A DNA stretch of 64,000 nt from Mucilaginibacter paludis DSM 18603 (GCF_000166195.2 NZ_CM001403.1:4110432-4174431); one strand, 5' to 3'; positions 42,889 through 52,812 are shown, counted from the first letter of the stretch. Translations and numbers: made by a program. Notes: generated by a model not told the origin, from the sequence alone.

Positions 42889-44106
42889 TTAGCAAGCTTC
42901 TTTTAACATTTTTGAGAACACCAACCAAAGTAAAACAGAACCAATGGCGAAGGCGCCCAGCACCATAAAGGTTGTGCTATAACCGATACTTTGTGCAATC
43001 CAGCCACCGATAGCCGGACTTAATGCGGCGCCTAAACCCTGTACCGTCATTACTGCTCCCTGCCCGATATTCACCCTTCCTGTTCCGTTTAATATATGAG
43101 CAACCAGACCCGGCACAGCAACGCTTTGTAAACCGGCTCCTATACCGTCTAATATTTGAACAGGGTATAAACCTGTATGGCTGATCATGTGAGCCGCTAT
43201 GAAGCCCCGTACCGGAAGCGAAAGAAATGAAATCAATAACACCAGCCAATAGCCCTTGCTTTCTGCCATACGCATCGCCAGTAATGAAGTAGCTATCATT
43301 ACCACTTGTGCAATTACAATAGTCATCGCCACAAAAACGGAAGCATTACCCTGATGGTTTGCAGCAGCGGCAATTCCATATAAGGGTAGCATGGCTCCGT
43401 TACCGAGATGAAAAAAAGCCAGCGCACCCGCAAGGATCAAAAGTGGCTTACATTGCAATAAAACTTTTAAGCCATTGGCTTTGGCATCATCTCCATCATC
43501 TTTCATTCCCCTGGCCGCCCTGTCGTCTATAGCTTTGCCCGGTATCAACAGGGTACATATAATGGCTAAAACGCCAAATAATCCGGAAAGGATGAATATT
43601 GCGGTCATTCCAAATTTATATCCGAGATATCCGGACAAGGCAGCACCAACAACGTTGCCAGCATGGTTGTAAGCCTGATTATAGCCATTTTGCCGGTTAA
43701 ACCCTTTTTGTTTGACAATGCCTAACGTGATGCCAATGATAGCAGGCCCGATGGCAGAGCCAGCAATTGCCGTGGCTACCTGCGAGATACTGACCAGCCA
43801 GAAATCCTGAGTGATCAATATAATGCAGGAGGCAATGATGGTGAAGATGGCAGAAATAACTACGTAGAACCGTTTGCGTTTAGTAGCGTCAATAAGTGCC
43901 CCGGCCGGGATAGTCATGATCATGCCGGCTACGCCGCCGATGGTCATAACAGAACCGATCATTCCGCTTTTCCAGCCGTGGGCCAGTAAGAAAATACCAA
44001 GGAAAGGCCCCACGCCCGCCTGTAGGTCTGCCATAAAGAAATTGACAGATTGTAAGGGCCAGATGACCCTTTTATCTACCGTAACGTTGTTTTGTTTATC
44101 GCTCAT
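42889..44106 (-). CDS. MFS transporter
   Basis: This is a 405-residue protein with about twelve membrane helices. The loop after the second helix reads AGALIDATKRKRFYVV, the GxxxDxxxRKR-type signature of the major facilitator superfamily. Two further features are AIAGSAIGPAIIGITLGIV and GIGAGLQSVAVPGLVAHILNG in the second half. The substrate cannot be assigned. It lies 170 bases after the histidine kinase gene in the same direction and is probably part of its regulon. Confidence 0.87.
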   Translation of the reverse strand: MSDKQNNVTVDKRVIWPLQSVNFFMADLQAGVGPFLGIFLLAHGWKSGMIGSVMTIGGVAGMIMTIPAGALIDATKRKRFYVVISAIFTIIASCIILITQDFWLVSISQVATAIAGSAIGPAIIGITLGIVKQKGFNRQNGYNQAYNHAGNVVGAALSGYLGYKFGMTAIFILSGLFGVLAIICTLLIPGKAIDDRAARGMKDDGDDAKANGLKVLLQCKPLLILAGALAFFHLGNGAMLPLYGIAAAANHQGNASVFVAMTIVIAQVVMIATSLLAMRMAESKGYWLVLLISFLSLPVRGFIAAHMISHTGLYPVQILDGIGAGLQSVAVPGLVAHILNGTGRVNIGQGAVMTVQGLGAALSPAIGGWIAQSIGYSTTFMVLGAFAIGSVLLWLVFSKMLKEAC

Positions 44107-44277
44107 ATTGAATTTCCAACATCAGTCATTCAGACTTTGTTTAAGAAGCAATAATTGGTGTTTGTATTTAAGTAATTGATATTGCGATAGATATGGTAAA
44201 ATTCAGAAAATTAATTTTTCTTCATATTGACGGGCAAAACGATTTGTTGATTGCCGATAAGGTTTTATTCAAAACTG

Positions 44278-45606
44278 TTAAAGCTTTGGTAAAGTAAGTA
44301 CAGCAGTAAATTGATAACCGACGCTTGAAATTTCGAGTTCCCCTTCATGTAATTCAATAATTTCCTTACATAACCATAAACCTAACCCTGCGCCGTTCTG
44401 GCGCAAATCCTGGCGGTAAAAGGCGGTTGGCAGCTTCGTTGTGGGAATGTTTTCCTCTGAGATGGTGTTGGCAATGCTCAACTGCATAAAACGTTTATCA
44501 GCAGTTTCCTGGATATGGCAGTTGATCAGCTTTCCTTCGGGGCTATATTTAATAGCGTTTTCGGTTAGATTCAGTAGGATGATGAACAGCTTGTCAAGGT
44601 CTGCATTGATCATAAAGCTTTCCGTTTCCTGGTCAAAATCTATATTTGCTTTCAGCTTTTTAGGAGTTAACAACGGTGATATCCGGTTAAAGAGCTTTAA
44701 AATAACAGAAGACAGATCGACAGGCTCTTTATAAAGTGATATGCCGCCGCTCTTCAGCTGGCTTACCAGCAGAAACTCCTGCACTACCTGTTGAAGCCGG
44801 TTGATCTCGTTGAGTTGGCTTTTTAACAGTGCTGTAAAGTGATGGTCGGCATTAGCTTTCATCAGTTCCACCTCAATTTCCGCCCTCATGATGGCCAGCG
44901 GCGTCTTCAATTCGTGCGATGCGGATGCAAAAAAGTTTTGTTGTTGCTGTAGTGATTCGTCTATACGCACCAGCATACTATTAATGGTTTCGGTTAATTC
45001 TTGTAGTTCATCATTGGTGTTTTTAACAGGAATAACATCGCGAAGCTGATTGGTATTAATCACCCTTGCCGCATTGATGATACGTTGAACAGGTTGTAAT
45101 AGGTAGAACGCAACAACATAGGCAATTAGCCCGGCCAAACAAACGCTGATCAGGCTACAGGCAAAAAGTAAAAAAAGTAAATAGCGCAGGTTGTCCTCCA
45201 GATGCTTCCCACTTTTTACTAATATCAGTTCTGCCGGGTTTTCCTCATTATTGTTAACAACATAGGCAACCCGCATGCCTAACGTATCAGTTACGCCCGT
45301 TTTTAAAGGGGTTTTGATTTTTTTTATAATTCCAGGCGACTCAAAAACAGTGATGATTTTGCTGCCCGAATGGTAGAAAACCCTGATATCAGTATTGTTA
45401 TCGGGCAATGGAATGATGACCGGCGAAATCTCGATCTTGCTCAACAATGCATTTGCCCGGGCAAGCAAGCCCGCATCATTATCGGCAATCATCAAGCTTC
45501 TGATCTGCCGGTAACAATATAGATTGAACGAAAAACTCAGCAAAATAAAGATCAGGCTAAATGCTATCGTGATTTTTAATTTAATGCCGAAGTTTTTTCT
45601 GTACAT
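44278..45606 (-). CDS. Sensor histidine kinase
   Basis: This is a 442-residue protein with a first membrane helix (KITIAFSLIFILLSFSFNLY, about 10-30), a periplasmic sensor of about 110 residues, a second helix (YLLFLLFACSLISVCLAGLIAY, about 141-163) and a HAMP linker. The H-box is FFASASHELKTPLAIMRAE (phospho-accepting His). The ATP-binding domain has LLNLTENAIKYSPEG (N box) and NGAGLGLWLCKEII (G2 box). It pairs with the OmpR-type regulator encoded 9 bases upstream. The signal is unknown. Confidence 0.93.
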   Translation of the reverse strand: MYRKNFGIKLKITIAFSLIFILLSFSFNLYCYRQIRSLMIADNDAGLLARANALLSKIEISPVIIPLPDNNTDIRVFYHSGSKIITVFESPGIIKKIKTPLKTGVTDTLGMRVAYVVNNNEENPAELILVKSGKHLEDNLRYLLFLLFACSLISVCLAGLIAYVVAFYLLQPVQRIINAARVINTNQLRDVIPVKNTNDELQELTETINSMLVRIDESLQQQQNFFASASHELKTPLAIMRAEIEVELMKANADHHFTALLKSQLNEINRLQQVVQEFLLVSQLKSGGISLYKEPVDLSSVILKLFNRISPLLTPKKLKANIDFDQETESFMINADLDKLFIILLNLTENAIKYSPEGKLINCHIQETADKRFMQLSIANTISEENIPTTKLPTAFYRQDLRQNGAGLGLWLCKEIIELHEGELEISSVGYQFTAVLTLPKL

Positions 45607-45615
45607 ATGCTGGTG

Positions 45616-46299
45616 TTATCCTTTTGTAACTTCTCCTTTTAATACATATCCCCGGCCAATTACGGTATGTATCAATTCCACAGCGAAACCACGATCCATT
45701 TTTTTTCTCAACTGGTATAAATGAACTTCAACAACATTGCTGCCCGGATCGAAGTTGATATCCCAGACTTTTTCCAATATTTGCGATTTGGTAACCACCT
45801 TATTGGGGTTTGACAGCAAATATTCCAACAAAGCAAACTCACGATTGCTTAATATGATGTTTACATTATTACGGGATACTTCCCTGCTGAGCAGGTCAAC
45901 TTTTAAGTCTTCTACTTGTAATTTGAGGCTTCCCTGGGCTAAACTTCGGCGCAGTACAGCGCGTACCCTTGCCAATAATTCTTCAAGGTCAAAGGGCTTT
46001 TTAAGATAATCGATTGCGCCGAGGTCAAGTCCTTTTATAACATTTTCGGTGTCGTTAAGTGCGCTTAGAATGATAACAGGAGTTTCATTATTAAAACTTC
46101 GCAAGGCCTTAATTACCTCAAAGCCATTCATAGATGGCAGCATCAGGTCGAGTAAGAGGAGATCGTAATCATTTACCATTGCAGCTTCCATGCCCTTGGT
46201 TCCATCATCCAAATGATCACAGTTATGACCTGCCTGGTTGAGGGCGTCGGCAATAAAGCCCGCTAATTTCGCTTCGTCTTCAACCAATAATATTTTCAT
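45616..46299 (-). CDS. OmpR-family response regulator
   Basis: This is a 227-residue protein. The receiver domain has the acidic pair LLVEDEAKLAG, the phospho-acceptor Asp in YDLLLLDLMLPSMNGFEV and the conserved Lys in YLKKPFDLEELLAR. The winged helix has LSNREFALLEYLLSNPNKVV and VVEVHLYQLRKKMDRG. It is encoded between its kinase and the membrane-anchored paralogue protein, whose stop overlaps its start by four bases. Confidence 0.94.
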   Translation of the reverse strand: MKILLVEDEAKLAGFIADALNQAGHNCDHLDDGTKGMEAAMVNDYDLLLLDLMLPSMNGFEVIKALRSFNNETPVIILSALNDTENVIKGLDLGAIDYLKKPFDLEELLARVRAVLRRSLAQGSLKLQVEDLKVDLLSREVSRNNVNIILSNREFALLEYLLSNPNKVVTKSQILEKVWDINFDPGSNVVEVHLYQLRKKMDRGFAVELIHTVIGRGYVLKGEVTKG

Positions 46300-47057
46300 C
46301 TTACTAAAAAAGTTTTGTTATCAATAGTAACACTAACAACGATATACACCTTGTCGTGACGGACGTTTACGAAACCAAGGTCATCGTCTCGCCGTACTGC
46401 CATTAAGCCAAACGTATGGCTATCTTTAATCAGGGGTGCAATATTATCAACCAAGCCGGGCTTGAAATGAAACAGCAGCGAATCCTTTCGTAAGGCAACA
46501 ATGCCCCCGTATTCATCTGTGATCAGGAGCGGGTTATCTATCCTGAAATTCCTGGTGATGTGGCTTGGAACGTCGGGGGGCGGTGGAAGGTCTTCCATAA
46601 CCTTACTGTCGCCGGTCCGGTTATTTTTAATGCTGATCAACTGGTATCCTACAACCTCATCATTTGGATGCAGAATATAATCAACCGTAACATCTTGCCC
46701 TAACCCGCCGATGCTCATCACTGCTTTGGCCGTATGCGGGCGAAAATCAATGCTGATTGTGCCTGCATGCTTTGTTTTAAGCTGTATGGCATTGATATCC
46801 AAATGAGGATTATACCGGTAAGCGGTAATGACGCCACTATCTGTTCGTTGTTTTTGCGGGCCATCCATTCCCGGGCCTTGCGGCGGTGGTGGCGCAGGCG
46901 TTCGCCAGGCAGGAAGAGGTGGAACCGGCGGTTTAACCCAAAGCCAGATGATCACCAGCAGTAGCAGTATGATTACCGCAATTAGTGTGCGGGTTTGTTT
47001 TGCAGCCCGCTCCTGATCATTGGAGCAATTGTGTGAACCATTTTCCTGCGTTGCCAA
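46296..47057 (-). CDS. Duplicated beta-domain protein, membrane-anchored paralogue
   Basis: This is a 253-residue protein with one N-terminal membrane helix (TLIAVIILLLLVIIWLWV, about 24-41) and then a proline-rich linker (PPVPPLPAWRTPAPPPPQGP). Two related lobes follow: GVITAYRYNPHLDINAIQLK...IDFRPHTAKAVM and GGIVALRKDSLLFHFKPG...MAVRRDDDLGFVNVRHDKVYIV. The topology suggests an N-in, C-out protein. Its stop overlaps the response regulator start (ATGA), so it is in one operon with the two-component system and may sense or report the same signal; that is inferred. Confidence 0.7.
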   Translation of the reverse strand: MATQENGSHNCSNDQERAAKQTRTLIAVIILLLLVIIWLWVKPPVPPLPAWRTPAPPPPQGPGMDGPQKQRTDSGVITAYRYNPHLDINAIQLKTKHAGTISIDFRPHTAKAVMSIGGLGQDVTVDYILHPNDEVVGYQLISIKNNRTGDSKVMEDLPPPPDVPSHITRNFRIDNPLLITDEYGGIVALRKDSLLFHFKPGLVDNIAPLIKDSHTFGLMAVRRDDDLGFVNVRHDKVYIVVSVTIDNKTFLVR

Positions 47058-47130
47058 TCTTTTATTTTAAGCTTTATTAGATAACGTCAATTTAATAAAG
47101 TAGTTGAACAAAAAAGATTTTAAATGCGAA

Positions 47131-47165
47131 ATATATCCCGGTTAGAAAATCCTTCCGGGATATAT
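47131..47165. terminator. Hairpin between paralogue genes
   Basis: ATATATCCCGG and CCGGGATATAT form an 11-bp stem around a 13-base loop, just 5 bases after the stop of the secreted paralogue gene. It lacks a clear U-tract and may be a processing or attenuation structure. Confidence 0.5.
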
Positions 47166-47169
47166 GGAT

Positions 47170-47931
47170 TTATCTGATCAGGTAGGTTTGGCCTTTTAAC
47201 GTGATGGTTTGCGGATGAATAAGTAATGGTGCATTTGATGCCAGCACCACACCAGCAGGCGGCGTGTCTTTGAATCCCGAAACCTCTAATTGGTCACCTT
47301 TCTTTAACAACGATTGCAATTGTACCGTTGCTGGTGGCGGAAGATCTACCATCACCTTGTTATCGAGGTTCAAACCGTTAACCATGCCCTGCGGGTCACG
47401 CCTGAAGTCGCTGATATTTCCCGAATAAGTTTTTGCTTCAGTAATAATAGGCTGTGCCGGTGGAACCGGCGGCATATCGTTAATCTGCACACCAGCGGCG
47501 GTGGCGGTTACCAACTGAAAAGTGCTAACACCATCAGGCCCGGTAGCGGTAAAGCCCTTCACGGTTATTGTTGCTCCTTTTTTTGCAGCGTTCATCAGTT
47601 GCTGACCAAGATGCTCGGGAAACATAACAGTAGTTGTGTTGCTACTTGCCTGGAGTGTAAAAGCATTGTATGCATAACGGTCGTTTGTAAGGTAGCCGGC
47701 AATTTTTCCGCTAATGGTAGTCAGGCTTTGCAATTGTTGCTGCGGTAATGGCTGTGGTCCGGCGGCGTTTGGTAACAAAGGTCCGTTAGCCAGCGGCGGG
47801 GGCGTTGCCACACCTGGAGGGCCTATGGGTGCCGGGGGAATGTTAACTGCCGGAGGTACTTGTGCGGAAACATAAGCGCAGCTACCTATCAGTAAAGCTG
47901 CGGCTGCTAATTTTTTAATTTGCGTTTTCAT
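47170..47931 (-). CDS. Duplicated beta-domain protein, exported paralogue
   Basis: This is a 253-residue protein with a signal peptide (KLAAAALLIGSCAYVSAQ) and a proline-rich linker (PPAVNIPPAPIGPPGVATPP). The first lobe is SGKIAGYLTNDRYAYNAFTL...TTTVMFPEHLGQQLM and the second YSGNISDFRRDPQGMVNGL...VMVDLPPPATVQLQSL. It ends TLKGQTYLIR, as the membrane paralogue ends TIDNKTFLVR. The function is unknown; the repeated fold and shared neighbourhood tie it to the proteins at 46296 and 42254. It is the likely first gene of the operon. Confidence 0.68.
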   Translation of the reverse strand: MKTQIKKLAAAALLIGSCAYVSAQVPPAVNIPPAPIGPPGVATPPPLANGPLLPNAAGPQPLPQQQLQSLTTISGKIAGYLTNDRYAYNAFTLQASSNTTTVMFPEHLGQQLMNAAKKGATITVKGFTATGPDGVSTFQLVTATAAGVQINDMPPVPPAQPIITEAKTYSGNISDFRRDPQGMVNGLNLDNKVMVDLPPPATVQLQSLLKKGDQLEVSGFKDTPPAGVVLASNAPLLIHPQTITLKGQTYLIR

Positions 47932-48382
47932 TTTTGCTCCTATTTTAAATTTTGAATTACTAATGATTTAATGATTCAAAACTACCCTGACGAACTGAAG
48001 CGGGTATGAAATGGAAATTAATTTTGCTTCATATATGTAGTTGTTCCTGGTTAAAAAAAATGAATTATTTAGCAATAATGATTTAACACCTATCCAACTG
48101 AAATGAAAAGGACCGGAATGTATGGGAAATATTTTGCAGTAAATTCTTTATGATGGGGTTGTTGTTTACGAATAATTACAAGTGCTTGGCCAACCTAACA
48201 CTATAGTTAATGGGTTTGCATTGCAACAGCAATATAGCATTATCGGTATGAACATAAATGGATTAAAGCATCCTGATGGTAAACAATTATAGCATTTAGC
48301 ATTTGAACTATATGTTTCGCGAAAATCCATTTTAAGGACGGGAAATTTAATAAATTTGATGCAAAGCCAAGGTTAGTTTAGC
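47932..48382. other. Divergent intergenic region
   Basis: This is a 450-base gap between the minus-strand operon and the plus-strand LytTR gene. It should hold promoters in both directions. I see no repeat, hairpin or RNA gene I can support. Confidence 0.4.
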
Positions 48383-49291
48383 ATGCGAATTTATCTGAAC
48401 CAGGAGCATTTACTTAACGAGATTGAATATCCGCGGCGATACCGGTCAGAAAATTTGACTAAAACTGCTGCTGTTATTTGGGGCGCTGTTTTGCTGTTTC
48501 TTTTGTTGTTTAAACCATTTGGTGTTTATGAGCCGGAGCAAAAGATGAATTATTTTTTAATTTGTTGTTTTCACGCCTCGTCGCCCGCAATCATCACCTA
48601 TGCATACTTTGGAACTCTTAACTATTTAAAAGAAAAAAGGAAGCTGTTTAGAAAATGGACTTTGCTTCGCGAGTATGGGCATATAGGCTTTGTGCTGCTT
48701 TTAACGGGTACATCCAGCTTTTTAATGCGCGATTTGATTTACCGGAACGAGGATAATTGGTCGGTACGCTACTTGTGGGAAGAGATAAGAAACTGCTTTG
48801 TAGCGGGCACTTTGTTTTATGTGCTTTTGAGGCTGGGCGATTTTTATTTTCAATCCCAAAAAGGCTCGCCATTTGTTGTTCAATTTATCCCGTTGGATAG
48901 TGAGCCGGTGAAAGAGGATCAACCGCAAAAGCTCTTCATCAAAACACAAGTTAAGCAAGATGATTTTAGCTTGTATTTAAAAGATCTGCTTTTTGTGAAA
49001 GCAGATGGCAACTATATCGAATTGACAACCTGTAAAGACGGACTTGTCAATAACGAGCTCAAACGAATTTCGCTAACACAATTTGAAGCACAGCTTGCTG
49101 CATACCCGTATTTCTTGCGGTGCCACAGGGCGTATTTGGTGAACATGCGGCATGTTGAAAAAGTATCGGGTAACTCACAGGGATACCTGCTTACTTTGGG
49201 TACTGCCGAAGCAAAGGTGCCCGTTTCGAGAACTCAGTTGGATATTTTCAATACGCGTTATCAACAACTTAAGCAGGTGTATAGTATTTAA
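48383..49291 (+). CDS. Membrane-bound LytTR-family regulator
   Basis: This is a 302-residue protein. Four membrane helices in the first 165 residues (for example AAVIWGAVLLFLLLFKPFG and HIGFVLLLTGTSSFLM) precede a C-terminal LytTR DNA-binding domain: LKDLLFVKADGNYIELTT, LTQFEAQLAAYPYFLRCHRAYLVN and VPVSRTQLDIFNTRY. It is an unusual one-component arrangement common in Bacteroidota. The target may be the acyltransferase gene 119 bases downstream. Confidence 0.85.
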   Translation: MRIYLNQEHLLNEIEYPRRYRSENLTKTAAVIWGAVLLFLLLFKPFGVYEPEQKMNYFLICCFHASSPAIITYAYFGTLNYLKEKRKLFRKWTLLREYGHIGFVLLLTGTSSFLMRDLIYRNEDNWSVRYLWEEIRNCFVAGTLFYVLLRLGDFYFQSQKGSPFVVQFIPLDSEPVKEDQPQKLFIKTQVKQDDFSLYLKDLLFVKADGNYIELTTCKDGLVNNELKRISLTQFEAQLAAYPYFLRCHRAYLVNMRHVEKVSGNSQGYLLTLGTAEAKVPVSRTQLDIFNTRYQQLKQVYSI

Positions 49292-49410
49292 TTGTTGCTC
49301 ATCACAAAGGTTTGTTGCTGGTAACATCCCCTTAGGGCAGGTGTTTTTGTTGTTGTAGGTTTGCCATCATTACCTGCATTAGGTATGCTTACACCATCAA
49401 CACATCAGCC

Positions 49411-50565
49411 ATGCCATCTAATACAACATCGTTTCAACCCCATTCCGGGCAGCCCAGTAAATTATTTTATATCGATAATATTAAGGTGCTGTTAACTATA
49501 CTGGTTATTCTTCATCACACATTGGTTACCTATGGGGCGCCTGGTGGCTGGTATTACACGCAAAAAGCAACTCATATTGGCGCGCTCCTTCCTATGACAT
49601 TGTTTGTGAGTATTAACCAGTCCTTTTTTATGGGGTCTTTCTTCATGTTGTCGGCCTATTTCACACCCCCTTCTTACGACAGAAAGGGCGCGGGCAAATT
49701 TATTGCAGACCGGCTTATTAGGCTGGGCATCCCATTGCTGTTCTATTCCTTTATCTTTTCACCTTTGCTTAGCTACATGGTTTATTATTTTGCCCAGGGT
49801 AGGCATATTACTTACTTCCAGTATCTGGGCGGTTATAACAATTGGATTGAATTTGGTGTCATGTGGTTTGTTGCAGCCTTATTGGTTTTCACCATGATTT
49901 ATGTAGTAACGCGGCGCTTTATTAAAACCACATTCAAAAGCGCTTTACCTGTACCAACTGCGGGTGTAATTTTGCTGTTTGCAGTACTGCTGGGCGTCAT
50001 CAGTTTTTTGGTCAGGATATTATTTCCGGTAGGATGGGTGCTTAAACCTTTAGGTTTCCAGTTGGGGCATTTCCCTCAATACATCGCATTGTTCATCGTT
50101 GGATTGCTGGCCTACCGTAATCAATGGTTTAACACGTTGTCCGAACGGACAGGTAAACGTCTTGCCCTATCGGCATGGCTATGCTTATTGTTCTTCCCCG
50201 TATTTTTTATTATCAAGCTAAAGCTTAATATGCCAATAGGCTGGTACTCGGGCGGCTTGCATTGGCAGTCGTTATTATATGCGGTATGGGAACAATGGGT
50301 CGGGCTATCTATCCTGACGGCCCTATTAAGTACCGGCAAACGATATTGGAATTCATCATCGCCCCTGCTTGGCAAATTGGCCCGTTGCTCCTACGGCGTT
50401 TACATACTTCATCCCCTGGCCATTATTTCATTATCGCTCTCGGTAAGAACCTGGTCGGCCGATCCTGCTATTAAACTATTGTTGGTGGCTCCCTTAGCTG
50501 TATTGAGCAGCTTTTTAATAGGGGCGCTTTTTGTGCTGATTCCAGGTGTAAAGAAGATTATTTAA
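49411..50565 (+). CDS. Acyltransferase 3-family membrane protein
   Basis: This is a 384-residue protein with about ten membrane helices. The N-terminal part has YIDNIKVLLTILVILHHTLV, where the His-His following the first helix is the family's catalytic site, then FFMLSAYFTPPSYDRKGAG and RLIRLGIPLLFY, the usual acyltransferase-3 arginine loop. It transfers acyl groups to sugars, glycans or other surface molecules; the acceptor is not known. It follows the LytTR gene. Confidence 0.88.
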   Translation: MPSNTTSFQPHSGQPSKLFYIDNIKVLLTILVILHHTLVTYGAPGGWYYTQKATHIGALLPMTLFVSINQSFFMGSFFMLSAYFTPPSYDRKGAGKFIADRLIRLGIPLLFYSFIFSPLLSYMVYYFAQGRHITYFQYLGGYNNWIEFGVMWFVAALLVFTMIYVVTRRFIKTTFKSALPVPTAGVILLFAVLLGVISFLVRILFPVGWVLKPLGFQLGHFPQYIALFIVGLLAYRNQWFNTLSERTGKRLALSAWLCLLFFPVFFIIKLKLNMPIGWYSGGLHWQSLLYAVWEQWVGLSILTALLSTGKRYWNSSSPLLGKLARCSYGVYILHPLAIISLSLSVRTWSADPAIKLLLVAPLAVLSSFLIGALFVLIPGVKKII

Positions 50566-50810
50566 CGGCTGAATTTTTCTAATTCTTCTCACAATAGTTT
50601 GATCACCAATACGCTTTGAATACGTAAAGCTATGTTTTGTCGGATAGGAAACGACGGTTGAGGGTACTCGAAAATATTAAGAAATTCTTTTTTATAAATA
50701 TCATAAATAGGAGCACCAATATTGGCCGCACTTTAAAATAAAGGCATAAATATAAATTGTATTGTAACATCAGGTCAAAAAAATGGTCTACTGTATAATT
50801 CTATAAGTGT

Positions 50811-52196
50811 ATGCCATTCATCAACAAGAAAAATATCTTTTTTGTAGTTTTGATCATCGCTGCGGCCCAGGCTAAAGCGCAAACCAAATACACCGCTATC
50901 GATGCTTTGATCAACAGGTCAAATCAGCTCGGCTTATTTAACGGGAATGTTTTGATTATTGACCAGGGAAAAGAAGTTTATCGCAAAGCGATTGGCTATA
51001 CAGATGCTACCCGGCAAACATTACTTACAGACAGGTACCGTTTCCATATTGGTTCCATCGCCAAGGAGTTTAATGCCACTGCCATAATGATGCTCAAAGA
51101 ACAAGGAAAGCTGGCCGTTGACGATAAAATTTCCAAATACATCACCGGCTTGCCTGCATGGGCGCAAACCATCAGTATCAAAAACCTGCTGCAATACACC
51201 AGCGGCCTGCCCGAATTAAAATGGAAAAATATCCAAAACGATGCCGCTGCTATGGATTCGCTTAAAAAGATAGCGAAGCTGGATTTTGAGCCCGGTACCC
51301 AATATACTTATAATAACAGTAACACGTTTTTGCAACGCCAGATTGTAGCCAAGATAACAGGCATGAGCTTCACAGCCTTTGTGACGAAAAAAATATTGCA
51401 ACCGTTAAAAATGACAACTGCCCTGGTTGATCCCGACGAGAATACGCCGTTAATGGCCAAATCGTACAATAACAGTGGAGTACAATCGCCAATGGCAACG
51501 TCAATATCCGGATGGACGGCTCTTACCCTTGATGATTTTTATAAGTGGGAACAAAGCCTGGAACATTTCCGCCTCATCAGTCCCGCCTCTACCGGAGAGT
51601 TGCTTACTCCGTTTGCGCCAGACAGGCAATGCGGACTGGGCGGCGGCGAAATGAATGGCAATCAACTGGCAGGGCATACGCACGATGGCACAGCGCTTAA
51701 TTACCAGGCCCTGCTCACTGCCAATGCTAAAATAGGGCGAACTGTTATTTTGATGACCAATAACAAACAGAATGTTCTGTACGATATAAATGGTGCCATA
51801 CAAAACATACTGGATGGCAAGCCTTACGTGCAACCCAAAAAGCAAGTGATTACTGCCTTGCAGGATAAACTGGATAACGCCACCGGCACCGGCTTGCTGA
51901 CTGACTACCAGCAGCTGAAAATAAAATACCCTGATGATTATAATTTTGATACCGAAACAGCGCTCAATACCGTTGGCTATGCCTTGCTGAACAAAAAGAA
52001 CTATGAGGCGGCGATTGCTATTTTTGAATACAATACAACTTTATTCCCCAAATCCGGAAATGTTTTTGATAGCCTGGCCGAAGCGTACGAAACCAAGGGA
52101 GACAAGGCCAAAGCATTGATCAATTACAAAAGATCGGTAGAATTGGATCCGTCGAATGATTCGGCTAAAGAGAAGATAGCAACCCTTGGGCGGTAG
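50811..52196 (+). CDS. Class C beta-lactamase-like serine hydrolase with TPR tail
   Basis: This is a 461-residue exported protein (signal peptide IFFVVLIIAAAQAKAQ). The penicillin-binding fold has the SxxK nucleophile in FHIGSIAKEFNA, the YxN motif in YTYNNSNTF and HDGT in LAGHTHDGTAL in place of KTG. The C-terminal 90 residues hold TPR-like helices (NTVGYALLNKKNYEAAIAIF, VFDSLAEAYETKGDKAKAL). It probably acts as an esterase or peptidase in the periplasm. Its last 13 codons and 3' flank recur 1.65 kb downstream, on the other side of the restriction-modification genes. Confidence 0.88.
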   Translation: MPFINKKNIFFVVLIIAAAQAKAQTKYTAIDALINRSNQLGLFNGNVLIIDQGKEVYRKAIGYTDATRQTLLTDRYRFHIGSIAKEFNATAIMMLKEQGKLAVDDKISKYITGLPAWAQTISIKNLLQYTSGLPELKWKNIQNDAAAMDSLKKIAKLDFEPGTQYTYNNSNTFLQRQIVAKITGMSFTAFVTKKILQPLKMTTALVDPDENTPLMAKSYNNSGVQSPMATSISGWTALTLDDFYKWEQSLEHFRLISPASTGELLTPFAPDRQCGLGGGEMNGNQLAGHTHDGTALNYQALLTANAKIGRTVILMTNNKQNVLYDINGAIQNILDGKPYVQPKKQVITALQDKLDNATGTGLLTDYQQLKIKYPDDYNFDTETALNTVGYALLNKKNYEAAIAIFEYNTTLFPKSGNVFDSLAEAYETKGDKAKALINYKRSVELDPSNDSAKEKIATLGR

Positions 52197-52212
52197 TTGA
52201 GGGAAATGACGG
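52159..52212 (+). repeat. Left 54-bp direct repeat of the R-M insertion
   Basis: This is the 3' end of the serine hydrolase gene plus 16 bases after its stop. It matches 53808-53861 at 51 of 54 positions. The HNH gene's stop codon abuts its right end exactly. Confidence 0.92.
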
Positions 52213-52812
52213 CTATTTATCTTCCGTAAGTGTTTTAGCCTGTAACGGGAATTTTTGAATGAGCCAATTTAATACATCGAGCTGATCTGATGATGGAGCT
52301 CTTCTTATTTGTGCGAGTAATTTGATAGCCTGGGGGCGGTTAAGGGTAAGATTGGATGCACCTTCATTACAAACAGAGCAAATTGCGCGTAAGTTTCCAG
52401 GGTCATCGCTTCCTCCCATTGATTTATCAATAATATGTCCAATATGTAATCTGGTTTTTCTATTGGCATCGAATGGATTGGGTTCTCCTGCAGCAGCACC
52501 ACACATTTGGCATGTAAATCCGTTTCTGTCTAATACAAAAGCTCGGGTTTCTTTGGAGATTCCTCTTTCAAATGAAGGAACAGGCTTAAGATTAACAAGC
52601 ATGTACTCACCAGGCTTAAGGGTGCTGCGGTCGTTATGGGTAACTATATTCATTCCTTCTTCGTTGCGTAATTCACGTACACGTCGCGCCCATTCACTGG
52701 TTCCTGCAATTTCTCTTAACGTATTTGAATCCAAAACTACGCCTACATTTTCAGTAAAGTAATCACGCAGCTTCGATCTCGATCCTTGTACTCTTGGCGC
52801 TTTTTTGTTCAT
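52213..52812 (-). CDS. HNH restriction endonuclease
   Basis: This is a 199-residue protein. The N-terminal half resembles a winged-helix DNA-binding region (LDSNTLREIAGTSEWARRVR). The C-terminal half is a zinc-stabilised HNH nuclease: CQMCGAAAG, LHIGHIIDKSMGGSDDPGNL and AICSVCNEGA supply two CxxC pairs and the catalytic His. It overlaps the end of the cytosine methyltransferase gene by 50 bases, so the two are translated from one message. Together they form a type II restriction-modification system; the recognition sequence cannot be predicted by reading. Confidence 0.87.
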   Translation of the reverse strand: MNKKAPRVQGSRSKLRDYFTENVGVVLDSNTLREIAGTSEWARRVRELRNEEGMNIVTHNDRSTLKPGEYMLVNLKPVPSFERGISKETRAFVLDRNGFTCQMCGAAAGEPNPFDANRKTRLHIGHIIDKSMGGSDDPGNLRAICSVCNEGASNLTLNRPQAIKLLAQIRRAPSSDQLDVLNWLIQKFPLQAKTLTEDK

